A stretch of 64,000 nucleotides of DNA from positions 42,881,501 to 42,945,500 of the forward strand of contig CM073477.1 of NCBI GenBank assembly GCA_037074505.1. The letters run 5' to 3'. This DNA comes from Albizia julibrissin. Its lineage: Eukaryota; Streptophyta; Magnoliopsida; Fabales; Fabaceae. The position numbers and the translations under genes were made by a program. Positions 34,580-47,187 of this stretch are shown here, piece by piece. The first letter of the stretch is position 1. Each line of letters begins with the position of its first letter. The notes under the pieces were generated by a model. It saw nothing but the letters and a program-made list of their open reading frames with translations, was not told the DNA's origin and did not search any database.

Positions 34580-35824
34580 TCCAATGGGTAAACCTAAATA
34601 TTTTTCCTCAAATTTAAATTTAAATAGATTAATTTAGGCTTAGGAATGAGTCAAATTGGAATTTTTAATAATTAATTATCAATTTCCAAAGTTGACTAAA
34701 AAATCTGCTAGTTCTAGAAAACAGTGAAATTGCACTCTATAGAGTTGTACTGTGCAGAAACTGTTATAACTACTTTAGATAACTAGTATAATTTGAATTA
34801 AAAGTATTAATAGTGCAAGTAATAACCAATTGCTTTTAACTCTAATTTTGATAGGAAGTGAAACTTGTTCGAGCTCAAAGAAACGGTTGGATATTGCTAA
34901 AGGGAAGCAACCAAGTAGTAACTTGTCTTTCATACATTTATAAGATACACTGTATGTTTTGTGTGTTCATCATAAATTGTCTGGCATATTCTGGTTATAC
35001 AGGGTGGTCGCCTGGGGCCTTTCGACACTGGTGGACACGCGGGCTAATAATGTTCTATGATGCACGAGTGGATACCCAGGGCTTTTCTGCACAGGTATCC
35101 GTCAGGGCCTTGCGATATACCTAGGCTATAGTGATATATAAACTACATGTGATGCACTGATTTTTGTTGTGATGTTTTGTGTATGATGATTGTGTGGCAT
35201 ACTTTGTGATGTTATATATGTATGATTGGCTATCTATTAATAGTAAGATTCTTTTGAATCTCACTCTTTTTCAAAACCAATTGACAGGACAGGGAGACAA
35301 CTCGAGGGGCAAGAAGGTAAATGTAGACAACTAGATGCTGGATAGAGAAAGACTTAACTTTCTATTGGTTGTCTATTCTTAATATTTTGGAACTGTAAAT
35401 GATGTACATAACTATGTAACCCTGACTACAGTATGGTAGTGGAACTGGTAATGCCGATAGGCTAGTAAAAGTACAGTACTTACACTAAAAGGACAATTTA
35501 GTTAAATTTTACTTATGATCACTAACGAAACATTACTAAGGTATGAAACGTGATAACTAAGGAGAGAATCACTAGCAAACTATGATAAAATTAAAAGAAG
35601 AGTCGGTGATACTTAGTAGGATAGTGAACATTTGTGAAATTGTTTAAGAAAAAATTTATTACTGTAAAAAAATCTTTTCCAATCCCAGGTTCAAATCCTG
35701 AGATAGGATTGGAATTTGTGAACATTTTCTGAAGTTAGTTACTCCGGGGTTGGTTCCTGGTTTTACAAAATGATTGCACTACTCTTTTGTACTCATCTGA
35801 GGCTATTGGACATAAGGTGTCACA
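34580..35824 (+). mobile_element. TGTAAT-type LTR (plus), right part
   Basis: Matches 9240-10218, with the hairpin at 35244-35263, the stretch around GATGCACGAGTGGATACC, and the terminal GGACATAAGGTGTCACA. It appears to be the continuation of 25812-27643 after the minus-strand element. It ends at CACTA copy 3 sequence. Confidence 0.7.
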
Positions 35825-35977
35825 CATTTTATTACCATATAAGCTACTTTCAACAACACTCAAGTTTAGAACAATTTTCATAAGGACTTATGATTATATG
35901 TGAAGGGAAGGGACTTTCTAAAAAATTTTGGCAGCATTTTTTCTTAAAAGTAAGACATCTAAAACTTTAATAACAAC
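35825..35977 (-). mobile_element. CACTA copy 3, leader segment C
   Basis: Resembles the leader of copy 2 at 46765-46910 (blocks CATTTT(A)TTACC, AAGTTTAGAACAATT, GGCAGCATTT, AGACATC). It therefore continues segment B across the 25812-35824 insertion, and stops at 35977 where another LTR starts. This ties three fragments, spread over 17 kb, to one original CACTA element. Confidence 0.7.
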
Positions 35978-38603
35978 TGTAATATTCTGAATTTTTGCCT
36001 TAGAAGCTTGAGAATAAGCCTAAGTCAAGAACACTACTAAGCCTATTTTGTTAAGCATTCTAAAGATAGAATGAGTTTTGTAGGACTGTATGATTCAGTA
36101 CTTTATGTTAAGAACGAGTCTCCAGATTATCCATTTCTAGTTTAATTAACACACTCAGATAATTAATCCTTTCGTAATGTGGGTTATGCAGTTATCCACA
36201 TAAAATTTTAATACATAACAGAATAGCGCATAGTAATTCCTCAAGTCTTCATCCATAACTTCTTCTCCTGGCACATCATCCTGTACTCCTTTCCTGTGCT
36301 CTCCTGCCTAAACGGTTTGTTAGGGGAGAGTGAGATTTAAGGGAATCTCAATAGAAAATAGTACCAGATATGCATGTAAGATAAATACTTAAATGCATGA
36401 CATGCTTGCCTTGCATAGGCTCATGCTAACATAATGACATACTTGCATGCTCAATGTTTCACATACATACATATGGCCATAGCGAAGATAGAAACAAAGC
36501 TTCAATTGTTCATATATGCTTCATATAATCAAGCAAAGCAATTAGACATATCAATACACATGCATAAATTCAAGTACATATAGGATAGGTAAATTCACTA
36601 CATTTTGTCTTTGAGTCTCCTCTTGTACCTTTTCTTCAAACACTAAAGTTGTTTGGGACCTTTTAATTCCCTCTTCTTTGTCAACTAATAACCCTAGGCA
36701 CAAAAGTTGATTTATACTTTGTCATGATGAATTGACATGTGTCACTTTCTTATTTGTCAAACATAAAATTTGAGTCATCAGTACTCATCATGACTTACTT
36801 TATTAAAGCTACTTTAATAAAGTTACTTTATCGATGTGTACTCGTGTTTTACTCGGGACTTACTCATGATTGTTTCACATGCATTAGAACACTTAAGATG
36901 ACACTAGGTCGGAGTATGTATGTGGGCCCCATATGGCACTATATACCAGTGGTTTTCCAAAATTGCAGGTTACACATGTCTATCTTCAAAATGCCATATG
37001 TACACCTATACCGGTATATTTCACTCGACCAATCACTCCCATACCTCATGACATATTTGGGTGGCGCCTTTTTACCAACCTAATGGTTGAGTTTTTTGGA
37101 ATCCTCTTTACTGCCCTAATTTTGGTTATGCAAGGTTTTTAGGGTTTCATAAAGCTTTGTTCATATACATGTGGTTATATGATTTTTGGGAAGCATATAA
37201 GACTAGTTTAGTGAATAATTTATGAATTGTTGTCTTGGAGGCCATATTTCGGCCATATTATGGCAGGTAGTGGGAGTAGGATTTGGTGTTTTTGAGGTTT
37301 CTAATAGATTTCTTGAGTAAAACTGTATGGGAATGGCCCTTGGTTGTGAATTGTGGATCATTGGAACACAATTTTTAAAATTGGAATTTACTGCCAATTA
37401 GAGTTTCCTGCGTGGCAGTCTGAATGTGCTGTGTTTTTTGGGTAATAGAATACTGTCCAATAGCTATGAAACTTTTCATAATAAAAGTAGACATATAAAG
37501 CTTTAGTTTGATAGGGCATTTGGGATATTTGGATTAGTATATTAATAATTATGAATTTTTGAAATTAGGTATTAAACCTGGAATGTTTTCTATGGTAGTG
37601 CGGCTTTAGCTAAAGTTCTGGAATTCTATTGCTATAATTGGCTCTGAGTAATATTTTTCTTATAAAATAGAGTCAAATATCTTTGAATATGAATTTAAAT
37701 CACCCCATTTGGAGTTTCTAGAATTAGTTACGAGTTTTCAAGATTGGTCAGAATTCAGGCAGCATAGTCTAAATGTGCTAATTTGAGAAAGTAAGGGCCA
37801 AATGTAATAAGTATGAACTGCAATGGTAGAATAATGTCGTAGAGGCTAATGTAGACACATTGAACATTCATTTTGTCATGGCACTAATAATGTAGTATTT
37901 ATCTAAGGCCATGAGAAGCCAATAAAGAAGAAGATTGGAAGAATTTCTAAGAAGTTAAAATCTTTGGAAGAAAAAGGGGACAAGAAGAGGACACAAGTCC
38001 CAAAAGGTAATGAACTTAAGTTGCATGTATTTGATGTGTATGCTTTGTATTGATGTGTGGTATTGCTTTACTTAATTATGTGAAACATATACTAGTAAAT
38101 AAAGCTTTGTTTCTGTTTATAATGTGGCAATAGGTATGTTGCCCGAAACATTGAGCATGCAAAAATGTAATTATGTGAAAATGAGCCTATGTAAGGCAAG
38201 CATATCATGCACTAGCATTCATCTTGCATGCATTGTTAGTATTGCTTGCTACTAAGATTCCCCCACTAACCATATAGGTACGTGAATACGAAAGAGAATA
38301 ATGCTTGAAGATGAACCAGAAGGAAGAATGACGAAGAATTGAAGATTCAAGTGTACTTATTTATACTGTGTAAAATATTTACACTTGATAAATATGTATG
38401 AATATACAAGTATGAATACGGGTATAAGAATTGAACGGTAATCGGGATCACTAAATCTAGGAATACGAACTAAGACTAAGAACAAACTCTAATATTTAGT
38501 AAGAATAACGGCTAATAGTCGTGAATGAGTAATTAGCCTCTAAGTAATTGAAGAGTAACGCTTCCGATACATAACTAAAGGGGTATGTAAGATGGGCCTC
38601 ACA
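35978..38603 (+). mobile_element. Composite LTR block (plus, with a minus-oriented piece)
   Basis: Starts TGTAATATTCTGAATTTTTG at 35978 and ends GGGCCTCACA at 38603. About 36100-37090 is in the opposite sense: its hairpin (36331-36350) is followed by blocks matching 27948-28100, and 36780-37060 resembles 25000-25330. The remainder matches plus-oriented LTRs at 5600-5937 and 18376-18826. Possible flanks ACAAC and ATTAC do not agree well, so the insertion history is unclear. Frames such as 36739-37083 fall here and show no domain. Confidence 0.6.
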
Positions 38604-38642
38604 ATTACTATTGAGATTCTCATGAATCTCACCCCTTTCCAA
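38604..38642 (+). repeat. Isolated GAGATTC hairpin fragment of another LTR
   Basis: Bases 38612-38631 are a perfect 20-bp palindrome, TGAGATTCTC followed by its complement. It is flanked by CCCCTTTCCAA, the usual right-hand context of this hairpin. Only this short LTR piece separates the composite block from the next LTR. Confidence 0.75.
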
Positions 38643-39771
38643 TATTGGGATTGGAAGGCACAACATAAGAATTTAAAAATGTAAAAGTTTATCAATTCAA
38701 ATTGCGGATCTATCAATCAGCGTTTAAATCGAGTAGTTAGAACCATAACTTTCTACTTTTCACTTTTTCGATCTTTAGAAGCCAATGCCTCATATCAGCT
38801 CTCTCTACTAGTATCCACACAAATATGACTCCAACACGGACAGCGTGCTAGCGCCTCCAATGCCTCTCTAGGGTTTTTACAGCTTTCTATTTCCCTTATG
38901 TCCTAGGGTTCTCTAGCCCTTCATTTTTTATAACTAAAGAGGGCTATGTTTGATCTTCAAAATTAATTTTGAAATCCATATAATATCAATTAGCATTTAA
39001 TTGTTTTTATGAGAAAATTAAATAAATTTGGTTTAATTAAATATGTCTAGCAGTTTTAATTTAACCTATTTATTTAATCCAAAAAAAGAGCCAACAAAAA
39101 TAGTTTAATTTATCTTTATAAATTAAATATGAGATATTATATCTCTATCTCTATGTTAGTTATTAAATTTAATTTTATCAAATAAATTAAATCCGAAACT
39201 ATATATATAATATTATTATTTTCCTTTTCCCAATCTTATATCATATATATAAAATCCGTCCACCCTAAATTAAACATTGTATCCATTTAATCTTAGACAC
39301 GTCTTAGATTCAATAAATCTGGACATTATAGCTCGTGTTAGGCTATTCTTGTGTTCGACCCTGTATACCCATATGAAGTTGGTAGTATGCAAATAACTGT
39401 ACTAGTCTACAAGTCGCAAGCGGCCTTTAGCAAGGCATTATGACTACCCAATTTATATGAGGATCGTTAACACGACGTAATCGATCATACAACCATGTCA
39501 CATCCCTTTTGTCACACGATATTTCGGCTAAGGATGAAGCATAGGTAGTGTGATCCTCTTGTTCCTGACCTTACTTTCCTGATTCCTGAGTAGTCAGACT
39601 ATAGAAATGGAAACTCCTTTCCATCGTAGTATGGCCATACATTTCTCAAACTTACTCATTAAGGGGCCAGTAATATATCTCTACTAATGTGAGGAACAAA
39701 TTCCATCTTGACTATTCATATTCCTCTGCATGAAAACCATTAAGCTCGATTGTAGCCTTTATCATCACATG
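38643..39771 (-). mobile_element. Unclassified LTR (minus), cut by CACTA copy 2
   Basis: Reverse complement of the 1.53-kb solo LTR at 52447-53980: blocks such as GGTATCCACACAAAT-like, CACGTCTTAGATTCA-like and GGACATTATAGCTCGTG match throughout. The outer edge reads TATTGGGATT, a decayed TGTTGGGATT. It stops at CATCACATG, where CACTA copy 2 begins. The missing part of this LTR was not found to the right of the CACTA element. Confidence 0.8.
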
Positions 39772-39819
39772 CACTACTATAAAAAACACTTTTAACGTTA
39801 TTTTTTTAGGACTTTTAAA

Positions 39820-40150
39820 GTCCCTTTATGGGGGGACGCCTATGCCAGGGACGTAGTAAATGTTGACTTTAGGCGTCCCTTTTGAAAGAAGGGACGCATA
39901 AAGTTTTTTTTTTAAAAAAACTGGGTTTAGGCGTCCCTTTTGCCAGAAGGGACGCCTAAAGCCCCAACTTTAGGCGTCCCTTCTTCTAGAAGGGACGCCT
40001 AAAGCCCCAACTTTAGGCGTCCCTTCTTCTAGAAGGGACACCTAAAGTTTTTTTTAATAAAGAATTGGCTTTAGACGTCCCTTATGCTAGAAGGGACGCC
40101 TAAAGTCCACTTTAGGAGTCCTTTCTGGAAGAAGGGACACCTAAAGTTTC
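39820..40150. repeat. CACTA copy 2 subterminal hairpin array (3' end)
   Basis: Six hairpins in tandem, each about 34 bp, built on CTTTAGGCGTCCCTT paired with AAGGGACGCCTAAAG with loops such as CTTCTAG. Two adjacent ones (about 39970-40050) are nearly identical. Arms show CG decay (for example GACACC, GACGCAT). Equivalent to 2220-2610 at the opposite end of the family. Confidence 0.88.
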
Positions 40151-40449
40151 TTTTTTTATAAAAGAAGAACTATTATTAGTATTGTTTCTGCACATGCATA
40201 GCACAGAAAAATAGAAGCAAACAACAGTCTCCTTACACAGTAAGGAACATCCAGCAAGCAGTATATATTGAACTCCTACAACATCCAGTAGTAAGGAAAC
40301 ATTCATGCATAGTGTTGTCAGAAATGTTGTCTACTACACAACTACTAACTAAACGTAAACATATACTTTTACAGATCTATGTATTGAAGAAGTCACCCAG
40401 CCAACAAGTCTCTGACCAAATTAATGTCTTGATATAAGTAGTCAGCATC

Positions 40450-43400
40450 ATTATCAAAAATCTGCAAATTATAAAATATGATTAGATAAAATCAATAAAG
40501 TGAAAGAATTACTTAGCAATTCAATTAAAATACACCCAAAATATTATCATTTGATTACCTGTTGAAAATCACGTGTAATGCCTCTTTGAATGATATTATA
40601 CATGTAAAGGATAACATAGTAGCCACATTCAGTTCCCCCTGGCTGTTGAGGGCACTATAAATCAAAAGCAATTGGTTAAAATCAATAAATTCATATCTAA
40701 AACAACCATCAATAAAAGAACTTAAATTGAAACCACATACTTTGGGATAATACCACTTTGGCTTGCGAAAAACTCTACCCTCACGTGACCTGCCAAGCAT
40801 TCTATATGTTAGGGTCGCGCTACCATTAAAATGTAAAACAACAAAAATTAGAACAATTTATTTAAGTCAAGAATCAATTAAATAAAAAAGAAATAACTTA
40901 CGTGTTAAAGACGGATTTTGTGTCCTTATCGGGCTTTTTACTCAAGGAATCAAACCAATAGATTTCGTTGATGAGCGGACAAATAACACACAGGCTCCAA
41001 TGATAACTACAACAATACACATATTAAAATGAAGTTTAGATTACAAGGAAATTATTTCTTAAACATCCAAAAAAATAAAAATTAAAGTACATACCCTTGA
41101 ACAATTGGCGCTAGATAACATCGCAATTTGGTTGCTGCCATTGTGAAGCCCACACAATGCGTCCTGTGTTGACCATCATTTTTATCACCTGTCGTATTTT
41201 TCGGACACAAGAATCCATATAAAGTCTATCTTCCCATATTAATGCATAAGCGGTTGAAGGACCTAAAATAGAAATAAAATGACCAATGAATTATTGAACT
41301 TATGAAACCAAAAAACCATTACATCAATTGAAGGAAAGAAAAACTAACCAGATGGCAAGTTTGACCCATCATGCATCTATCTCCTCTAAATGCAGAAACT
41401 CCCTAAGATCTTTATTGTCGATCATGTAGGGATACATCAATTCTAAGCCCACAATCTCTGGAGGCATATTCAAGTCGATTTGGTGAGTACCTTTGTAAAT
41501 CTGTTGTAGTTGTGCTAAGAAGGGTCATTTCATCGCAACTTGCACATCATATTACCATAACATACAAAACCAATTATTATTACTATAATTATGCTAACAG
41601 ATGTCAAGTAATATGAATATAGCTCCTACCATTAGTAGGGTTGCCAACGTGCCAATAAGATATTAAGGCCAAAGGAGCTCTAATCACCTGACCCAGCGTG
41701 GCAACCTCTACGTCAGGGATAGAGATGGTTGCACCTTCTTCCCCCTCTCGAACACATGTCACTATCACCCTACATAAATACTGTGGAATTTGATTATGAT
41801 GGTGTGTGGTAGCTTGTGTGTGAATGAGAGTATCGGCAACAACACGCAACATTGAGGCATCCAAATAGAGGATGCACGATTCAGCCGACTCCAGAGTGGT
41901 AGAAGGCTGGCCCAGTGGTTCGGTAGTATGAGAAAGCTGGCCTAGTAGTTCTAGGGTCTGAGAAGGCTGGTCACGGGGTTCCTGAGTATGGGAAGGTTGG
42001 ACAATGGGTTCTGGAGTGTGGAAAGGCTAGGCAATAAGTTCCAGAGTGTTGGAAGGCTGGACAAGGGGTTCCAAAGTGTGAAAAGGCTCTCCAACGAGTT
42101 ACGGAGTGTGGGAAGGCTGTCCAAGGGATTCCTCTGGCGGGTTGTAACTTCTTTTAGTGCTGGGGAAGGGTGGAGATTCCTGGGTTCTAACCCTATCACT
42201 CTCCATTTTTATTGAAACATTGATTTCATTTCACCACATAGCTCTGCCAATAGCTCATTTCGAAGCTGATCGTGAAGCTTAGCCACAAACTCTTTACTGG
42301 GTTCAGCTTGTGATGCATTTTGTGAGGCTTTGCCCAAAAACTTTGCGATACCAACTCCCCTTGGCTCCCCTCTAACACGGTCGAGGTATTTATCCTACCC
42401 AATCGTCGTTGCTAATATGTCCATCCGTCTACCAGGAGTGAACAAACCTTGGCTACTCTGCTCTCCGAGTTCGTCCTGTAGCATACAATTCGTTGTGAAC
42501 GAAAATTAAACACTACAATGTGAAAGAATTTCAAAATTAATTACTTATGCTTTTACTACTTACAATCCTCGAGGCAACCTCAGCAATAGCTTGATTTATA
42601 TATTTTCCACCCTTAATCCTCACTGCTTTCCATTTTTTTGACGCGAAGGAGGAGCTAGCACTTGTACAACAATGAAAGGATCCGATTTGGTAGCTTTCTT
42701 CATTTTCTCTAGCTCTATTGCCATCATCGTCTGCTCAAGCTTCCTGTAACCACCACGAGACATGTAATGCTAGTACTGATTTGCTGCTTGCCTCTCTGCG
42801 TTTGCTGCACTTACTTCCTGTGAAAGAAAAACAATAAAAAATAAGTCAATATGGATCAACTATATTGAAATAAAAAGTTTCATACTGAAGACAGAAAATT
42901 TACCAACAATTCAGGAGCTTGTCGTGATGCCACAAACAACCTCCAGTCCTCTAGAGATAGATATGAATATTCCTTACATGGATCCAGATGTCTCTTCTCC
43001 CCTCGAATATATCTCTGGGTGAGATTATTTTTAAAATCTTTCCATCACAAATGAAGCTCCCCCATTATGTGCTTTTACATCTCTCTAGTGCCAGGAACAT
43101 CGTATGTTTGCTGCAGAAACTAAGAAAATTAAATTTGAATAGGAATAAAGATCTAAATGCAGATGTATCGAAACTTATGTACCAAAATTTGTTGCCAAAT
43201 CATGTCTTTCATTTTTGGGGGAACCCACCTCCAACTATCATAAATGATTTGGACTTTTCTTCGACCCAAAAAACCAAGATAGCTAATGAAGTGGTCTTCC
43301 TCAAGACCCTCTGGATTCATGTTGGCATCAAACTCCACGTGAACCCTCTCCTTTTGATGTTGGTGGTGCTTCGCCAATACACTCGTCTTCGTGATACCCT

Positions 43401-43480
43401 TTATTCTTCTTAGAGCAGGTAGAACTTCTTGCCTTTCATCATGTTGCTCGCTATCACTCCCTGATTAACTGGAACTTGAC
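40450..43480 (-). pseudogene. CACTA second gene: Transposase_24-like region, 10-residue repeats, Ulp1-like protease
   Basis: Minus strand, several exons or frame-shifted pieces. N-terminal part (43377-42900): a Trp-containing block (DSWRWVPPKMKDMIWQQ) followed, after a gap, by FKNNLTQRYI and EDWRLFVASRQAPE, as in Transposase_24/Ptta-type En/Spm proteins, then RGGYRKLEQTMM. Next a repeat region (42130-41891), then LDASMLRVVADTL and a domain linker. C-terminal part: LRCYLAPIVQGYHWSLCVI (His of the triad), IYWFDSLSKKPD (Asp), and QQPGGTECGYYVILYMYNII (Gln and Cys), ending near 40560. These are the Ulp1 C48 cysteine-protease motifs in correct order. Plant CACTA elements with such a domain are known. 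At least one stop (after HLEEIDA) and frame breaks make it a pseudogene. Confidence 0.82.
41891..42130 (-). repeat. 30-bp in-frame repeat encoding a 10-residue Pro/Gln/Ser/Thr motif
   Basis: Eight units at exactly 30-bp spacing (GAAGGCTGG blocks at 41901, 41931, 41961, 41991, 42021, 42051, 42081, 42111). In the minus frame that continues into LDASMLRVV they read as QPSHTQEPRD-like decapeptides. The length is a multiple of three, so unit gain or loss would not shift the frame. It forms a flexible linker between the DNA-binding-type and protease-type parts. Confidence 0.82.
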
Positions 43481-43606
43481 ATATTCCCGTACAAAAAAAA
43501 AGTCATTGTCAGAGAGGTAAATAAATTACAAGTATATGTATAAACTGCATTAAGGGAAAAAAGCACATAGCATTGAATACAATTTTATATAGTTAAAGAT
43601 CTTACT

Positions 43607-46600
43607 TTATATTGTTTCCCATATTCCTTCACAATGATCATTTCTTGCAGAATATTCTTCATCATGTATCAACTCTGCTTCACTTCCTATAGGTGGATTT
43701 GTTGTGAAAGGTGGTGTGTCGTCAAGGTTAAAGGTTGGATCACCATACTTATGTTTCTTACTTTGAAGTATAATGGACATTTTTTTATTTCCAGGATTTG
43801 TGACATAAAATACTTGCTTTGCCTGGCTTGCTAGAATGAAGGGCTCATCTCTATAACCAACTCTTCGAAGATCGACTGAGACAAATCCAAATTGTGGATC
43901 TATTACCACAGCAGTATTACTAACCCACTTACATTTGAACAAAGCAACTTTGAACTTATTGTAGGTCATCTCCCAAATTTCTTCTATAACTCCATAATAA
44001 GCCATTGATGCTAATATGGGGTTTTTGTCTTTGGAACTGGAAAAGTGCATATCTTTAGCTTCTACCATCACCCAACTATTTTGCATGGTACTTATGTCAT
44101 CTTTCTCTTTTATGTAGAAAGAATACCGGTTTATATCATAATCAGTCCAAGTAACAACCTAAAATGAAGGCCCCCAAGCTAGCCACTCGATTGTCTCGGA
44201 CACATTGGTCTCATGTGAAACCTTCTCCTTAAACCACTCTACGAATGTCTTGTTTTGCTCAATAGTTATTTGCATGTCACTCTTCTTTGGATTCATGTTC
44301 TTCAAAGTCTTTTTATGTTTATCTATGTACGGCTGAACTTCTTCCATATTATTCAAGATATACAAGTGTGCTTGTAACACCTCTTCATGATCCACAGTCT
44401 TCACTTTAAGTCCTTGTGTTCCCTTGCTTATCTCTCCTCTTCATGCCGAGACTGTTCCTTCTTCCCAGATAGATAGTCTTTGCAAAAAGTCCATAGCCTC
44501 TTCAACTACATATCGCTCAACTATTAAGGCTTCAGGTCGATAAGGATTTTTAGAATACCCTTTTAAGATCTTCATGTTCGCTCGAAAGGGACATCCACCT
44601 CAAGTAAACTGGACCGCAAAGCCTTACCTCCCTTACTAAATGAACTACCAAATGCACCATTATATCAAAAAATATAGGAGGAAAATGTATCTCTAGTTGG
44701 GACAAAATAATATAACCCTCATTTTCCAGTTCATCAAACTTCTCAGTGTCAATGACTTTGTTACAGATAGCATTGAAGAAAACACACAATCTGGTTATAG
44801 TGGTTCGCACTTCATCTTTCATAATGCCTCTAATAGCTACTGGTAATAATTGTTGCATCAACACATGATAGTCATGGGATTTCATTCCCACTAACTTCAA
44901 ATCGTCCATTGACACACACCTGCTCACATTAGAAGAATACCCCTGTGGGACCTTAATTTCATGCAAACACCCACACAAACTTCTTTTCTCCTCTTTTGAT
45001 AGCGTATGTGTTGCTGGCTCCATATATGCCCTCCTACCATCATCTCTTAGTTGTGGATGTAACCATTCTCTTATTCCCATATTAACAAGGTCTAGTCTCA
45101 CGCTCATTCCATCATTGGTCTTCCTTGGGATGTGCAAAAGCATACTGACAAGGCTATCAAACACGTTTTTCTCTACATGCATCACATCAATACTGTGTCT
45201 TACATCAAGACAACACCAATAAGGAAGATCAAATAAAATTGACCTCTTCTTCCATATGTTCTTCTCACCCGCAGTCCTCTAATTTTTACTGAAGGTGACA
45301 TTGATACGTTCTATCCGACTATAAACTTCCTCCCTGGTTAATGCCTTTAGAGCCATTCCATGCTCTGGTAAGGTATCAAACGCTTTCTCAACTTACGATA
45401 TGGGTGGAATCGATGAAGAAACCTCTTGTGGCCAAGGTACTCTATTTTTTTCCAATGCTTAAGTTGCCGGAAGTGTGTCTGCTTCACAGATTGGACATGC
45501 TTTATGCCCCTTCACACCGTAACCTGACAAGTTTTTGTATGCAGGGAAGTCGTTTATCGTGGTGAAAATCATTGCACGCAACTTGAAAGACTCCTTCTTA
45601 TATGCATCAAACACATCCACACCTTCCTCCCACAACTTCTTCAAGTCCTCAATCAAAGGCGCCAAGTAGACATTGATGTCATTCCCTAGCTGTTTTGGTC
45701 CAGAGATCACATAGAAAGCATAACATACTTGCGTTTCATACATAGCCAGGGAGGTAAGTTGTATATTACAAGGAGAACTGGCTACGAACTATGTGTACTA
45801 GTAAGAGTTCCATACAGATTGATTCCATATGTACAAAGCCTAAGCCAAAGGTTTCTCGGCTCGCTACCAAATTGAGAGAACATTTCATCTATCTTCTTCC
45901 ATTGTAGAGAGTCGGCCGGGTGCCGAAGATATTTTCCATCATAAATTCTCTCATTAGAATGTCATCTCAACTTCTTCGCTTTTGTTGTGGTTGCAAACAA
46001 ATGCTTAAACCGTGGTATTATTGGAAGATACCATAACACCTTTAAAGGTTTCCTTTTAGTTGTTATCCCTTCGCTACAACCACCGTCTTTCTTCACTTTG
46101 TATCGTGACATTTTACACTTAAGATACTCAACACTAAGACCTTCATACTCTTTTCTATACAATACGCAGTCATTAAGATAAGCATGTATCTTTTTGTACT
46201 CCATGCCCATCGTAGACAAGATTTTCTTAACCTCACACATACGGTTTGGAAGTACATTATCTTCTGGAAACATGTCATACAATAATTCCAGCAGTAATGT
46301 AAAACTTCTATCGATCCATCCACAAGTTGCCTTTAAGTTCACCAAATGCAATGTTGCTGTCAGTCGTGTGTACTTACTCCCAAGGTACAACGGTGTCTCC
46401 GCATTACTCCGCAGGCTGTCATATTCATGTGCCTGGGCGAAGGATTCAACCTCGACATCATGAATCATTTTCTCCATTCTACCTTGATTTATCACATCCA
46501 CACCTTCCTTCTTGTGCGACGAACAATTAGTTACTTCCTCACCATGCCATATCCACCTTGTGTAATAAAGATTTATTCCATCACAAAGTAGGTGATCCCT

Positions 46601-46765
46601 TATATCATCAACATCCCGTCGACTCTCATTTAAACAATTGACACAAGGACAAAAATACTTCCCATTTTTTGTTGGAGCATTCCTTCTAGCAAATTCAATA
46701 AACTCTTCCACCCCATTCTCATATTCTTTACTTGTTCGCAAAGCATTCATCCAACTATGATCCAT
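43607..46765 (-). pseudogene. CACTA copy 2 tnp2-type (TNPD-like) transposase
   Basis: Start codon at 46765, supported by the same start in copy 1. The first 267 codons are open to 45962: transposase-associated domain (residues ~1-70), linker, then the start of the tnp2 region (CKMSRYKVKKDGG, LWYLPIIPRFKHLF). The frame then shifts. The tnp2 core continues at 45743-45459 (SGPKQLGNDINVYLAPLIED; NLSGYGVKGHKACPICEAD) and at 45185-44550 (MMHVEKNVFDSL, then a DUF4218-type region ending GPVYLRWMSL...EHEDLKRVF). 44404-44159 and 44086-43607 carry the DUF4216-type C-terminus (GVIEEIWEMTYNKFKVALFK; DLRRVGYRDEPFILASQAKQ), joined across one stop. It lacks a single open frame, so is probably inactive, though domain order is complete. 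Confidence 0.88.
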
Positions 46766-47139
46766 TTTTTACCTAAGCCATTCTCAATAACGCTAAAGTT
46801 TAGAACAATTGTCAACAATGAGATTTCCTTTCATAACTTTTTTCAAAAAAAATCGGCAGCATTTCCTCTTAAATTTAAGACATCCCAAAATTTGAATAAT
46901 AAACCAGTTCAGCTTAATGCAAATAGAACAAACTATCTGAGACAATTTAGAAATCTATCAACGATACAATCCACTAATTTTTCATTATGAAACTAAAAAA
47001 TTCAAAAAGAAGTGTTAAAAAATTTTAAACTTATATTATTATTATTATGATAATAATTATTTTAAGTTTTGTAGTGAACTATATCAAGAGACATGTAATG
47101 GAATCAAAATTATTATTCCACTAAGGATGAGTTTTTGTG

Positions 47140-47187
<48 letters not shown>

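Noticed and set aside
36739..37083. 114-codon open frame as a possible gene
   Set aside because: Lies inside LTR sequence also present at 25000-25330 where the frame is not kept; no domain or coding texture.
41951..42199. Minus frame with a Leu-rich repeat (SLPTLWNPL-like) as a protein
   Set aside because: It is the wrong frame of the 30-bp repeat; the frame continuous with LDASMLRVV gives the Pro/Gln/Ser repeat of the CACTA second gene.
45987..46591. Several plus-strand frames over the CACTA transposase
   Set aside because: Shadows of the minus-strand tnp2 gene; parallel shadows occur at 412-958 over copy 1.
47070..47082. TTTTGTAGTGAAC as the right CACTA terminus of copy 2
   Set aside because: It reads CACTACAAAAC inward, unlike the CACTACTA(C/T) ends of this family, has no subterminal hairpins behind it, and leader homology with copy 1 continues beyond it.
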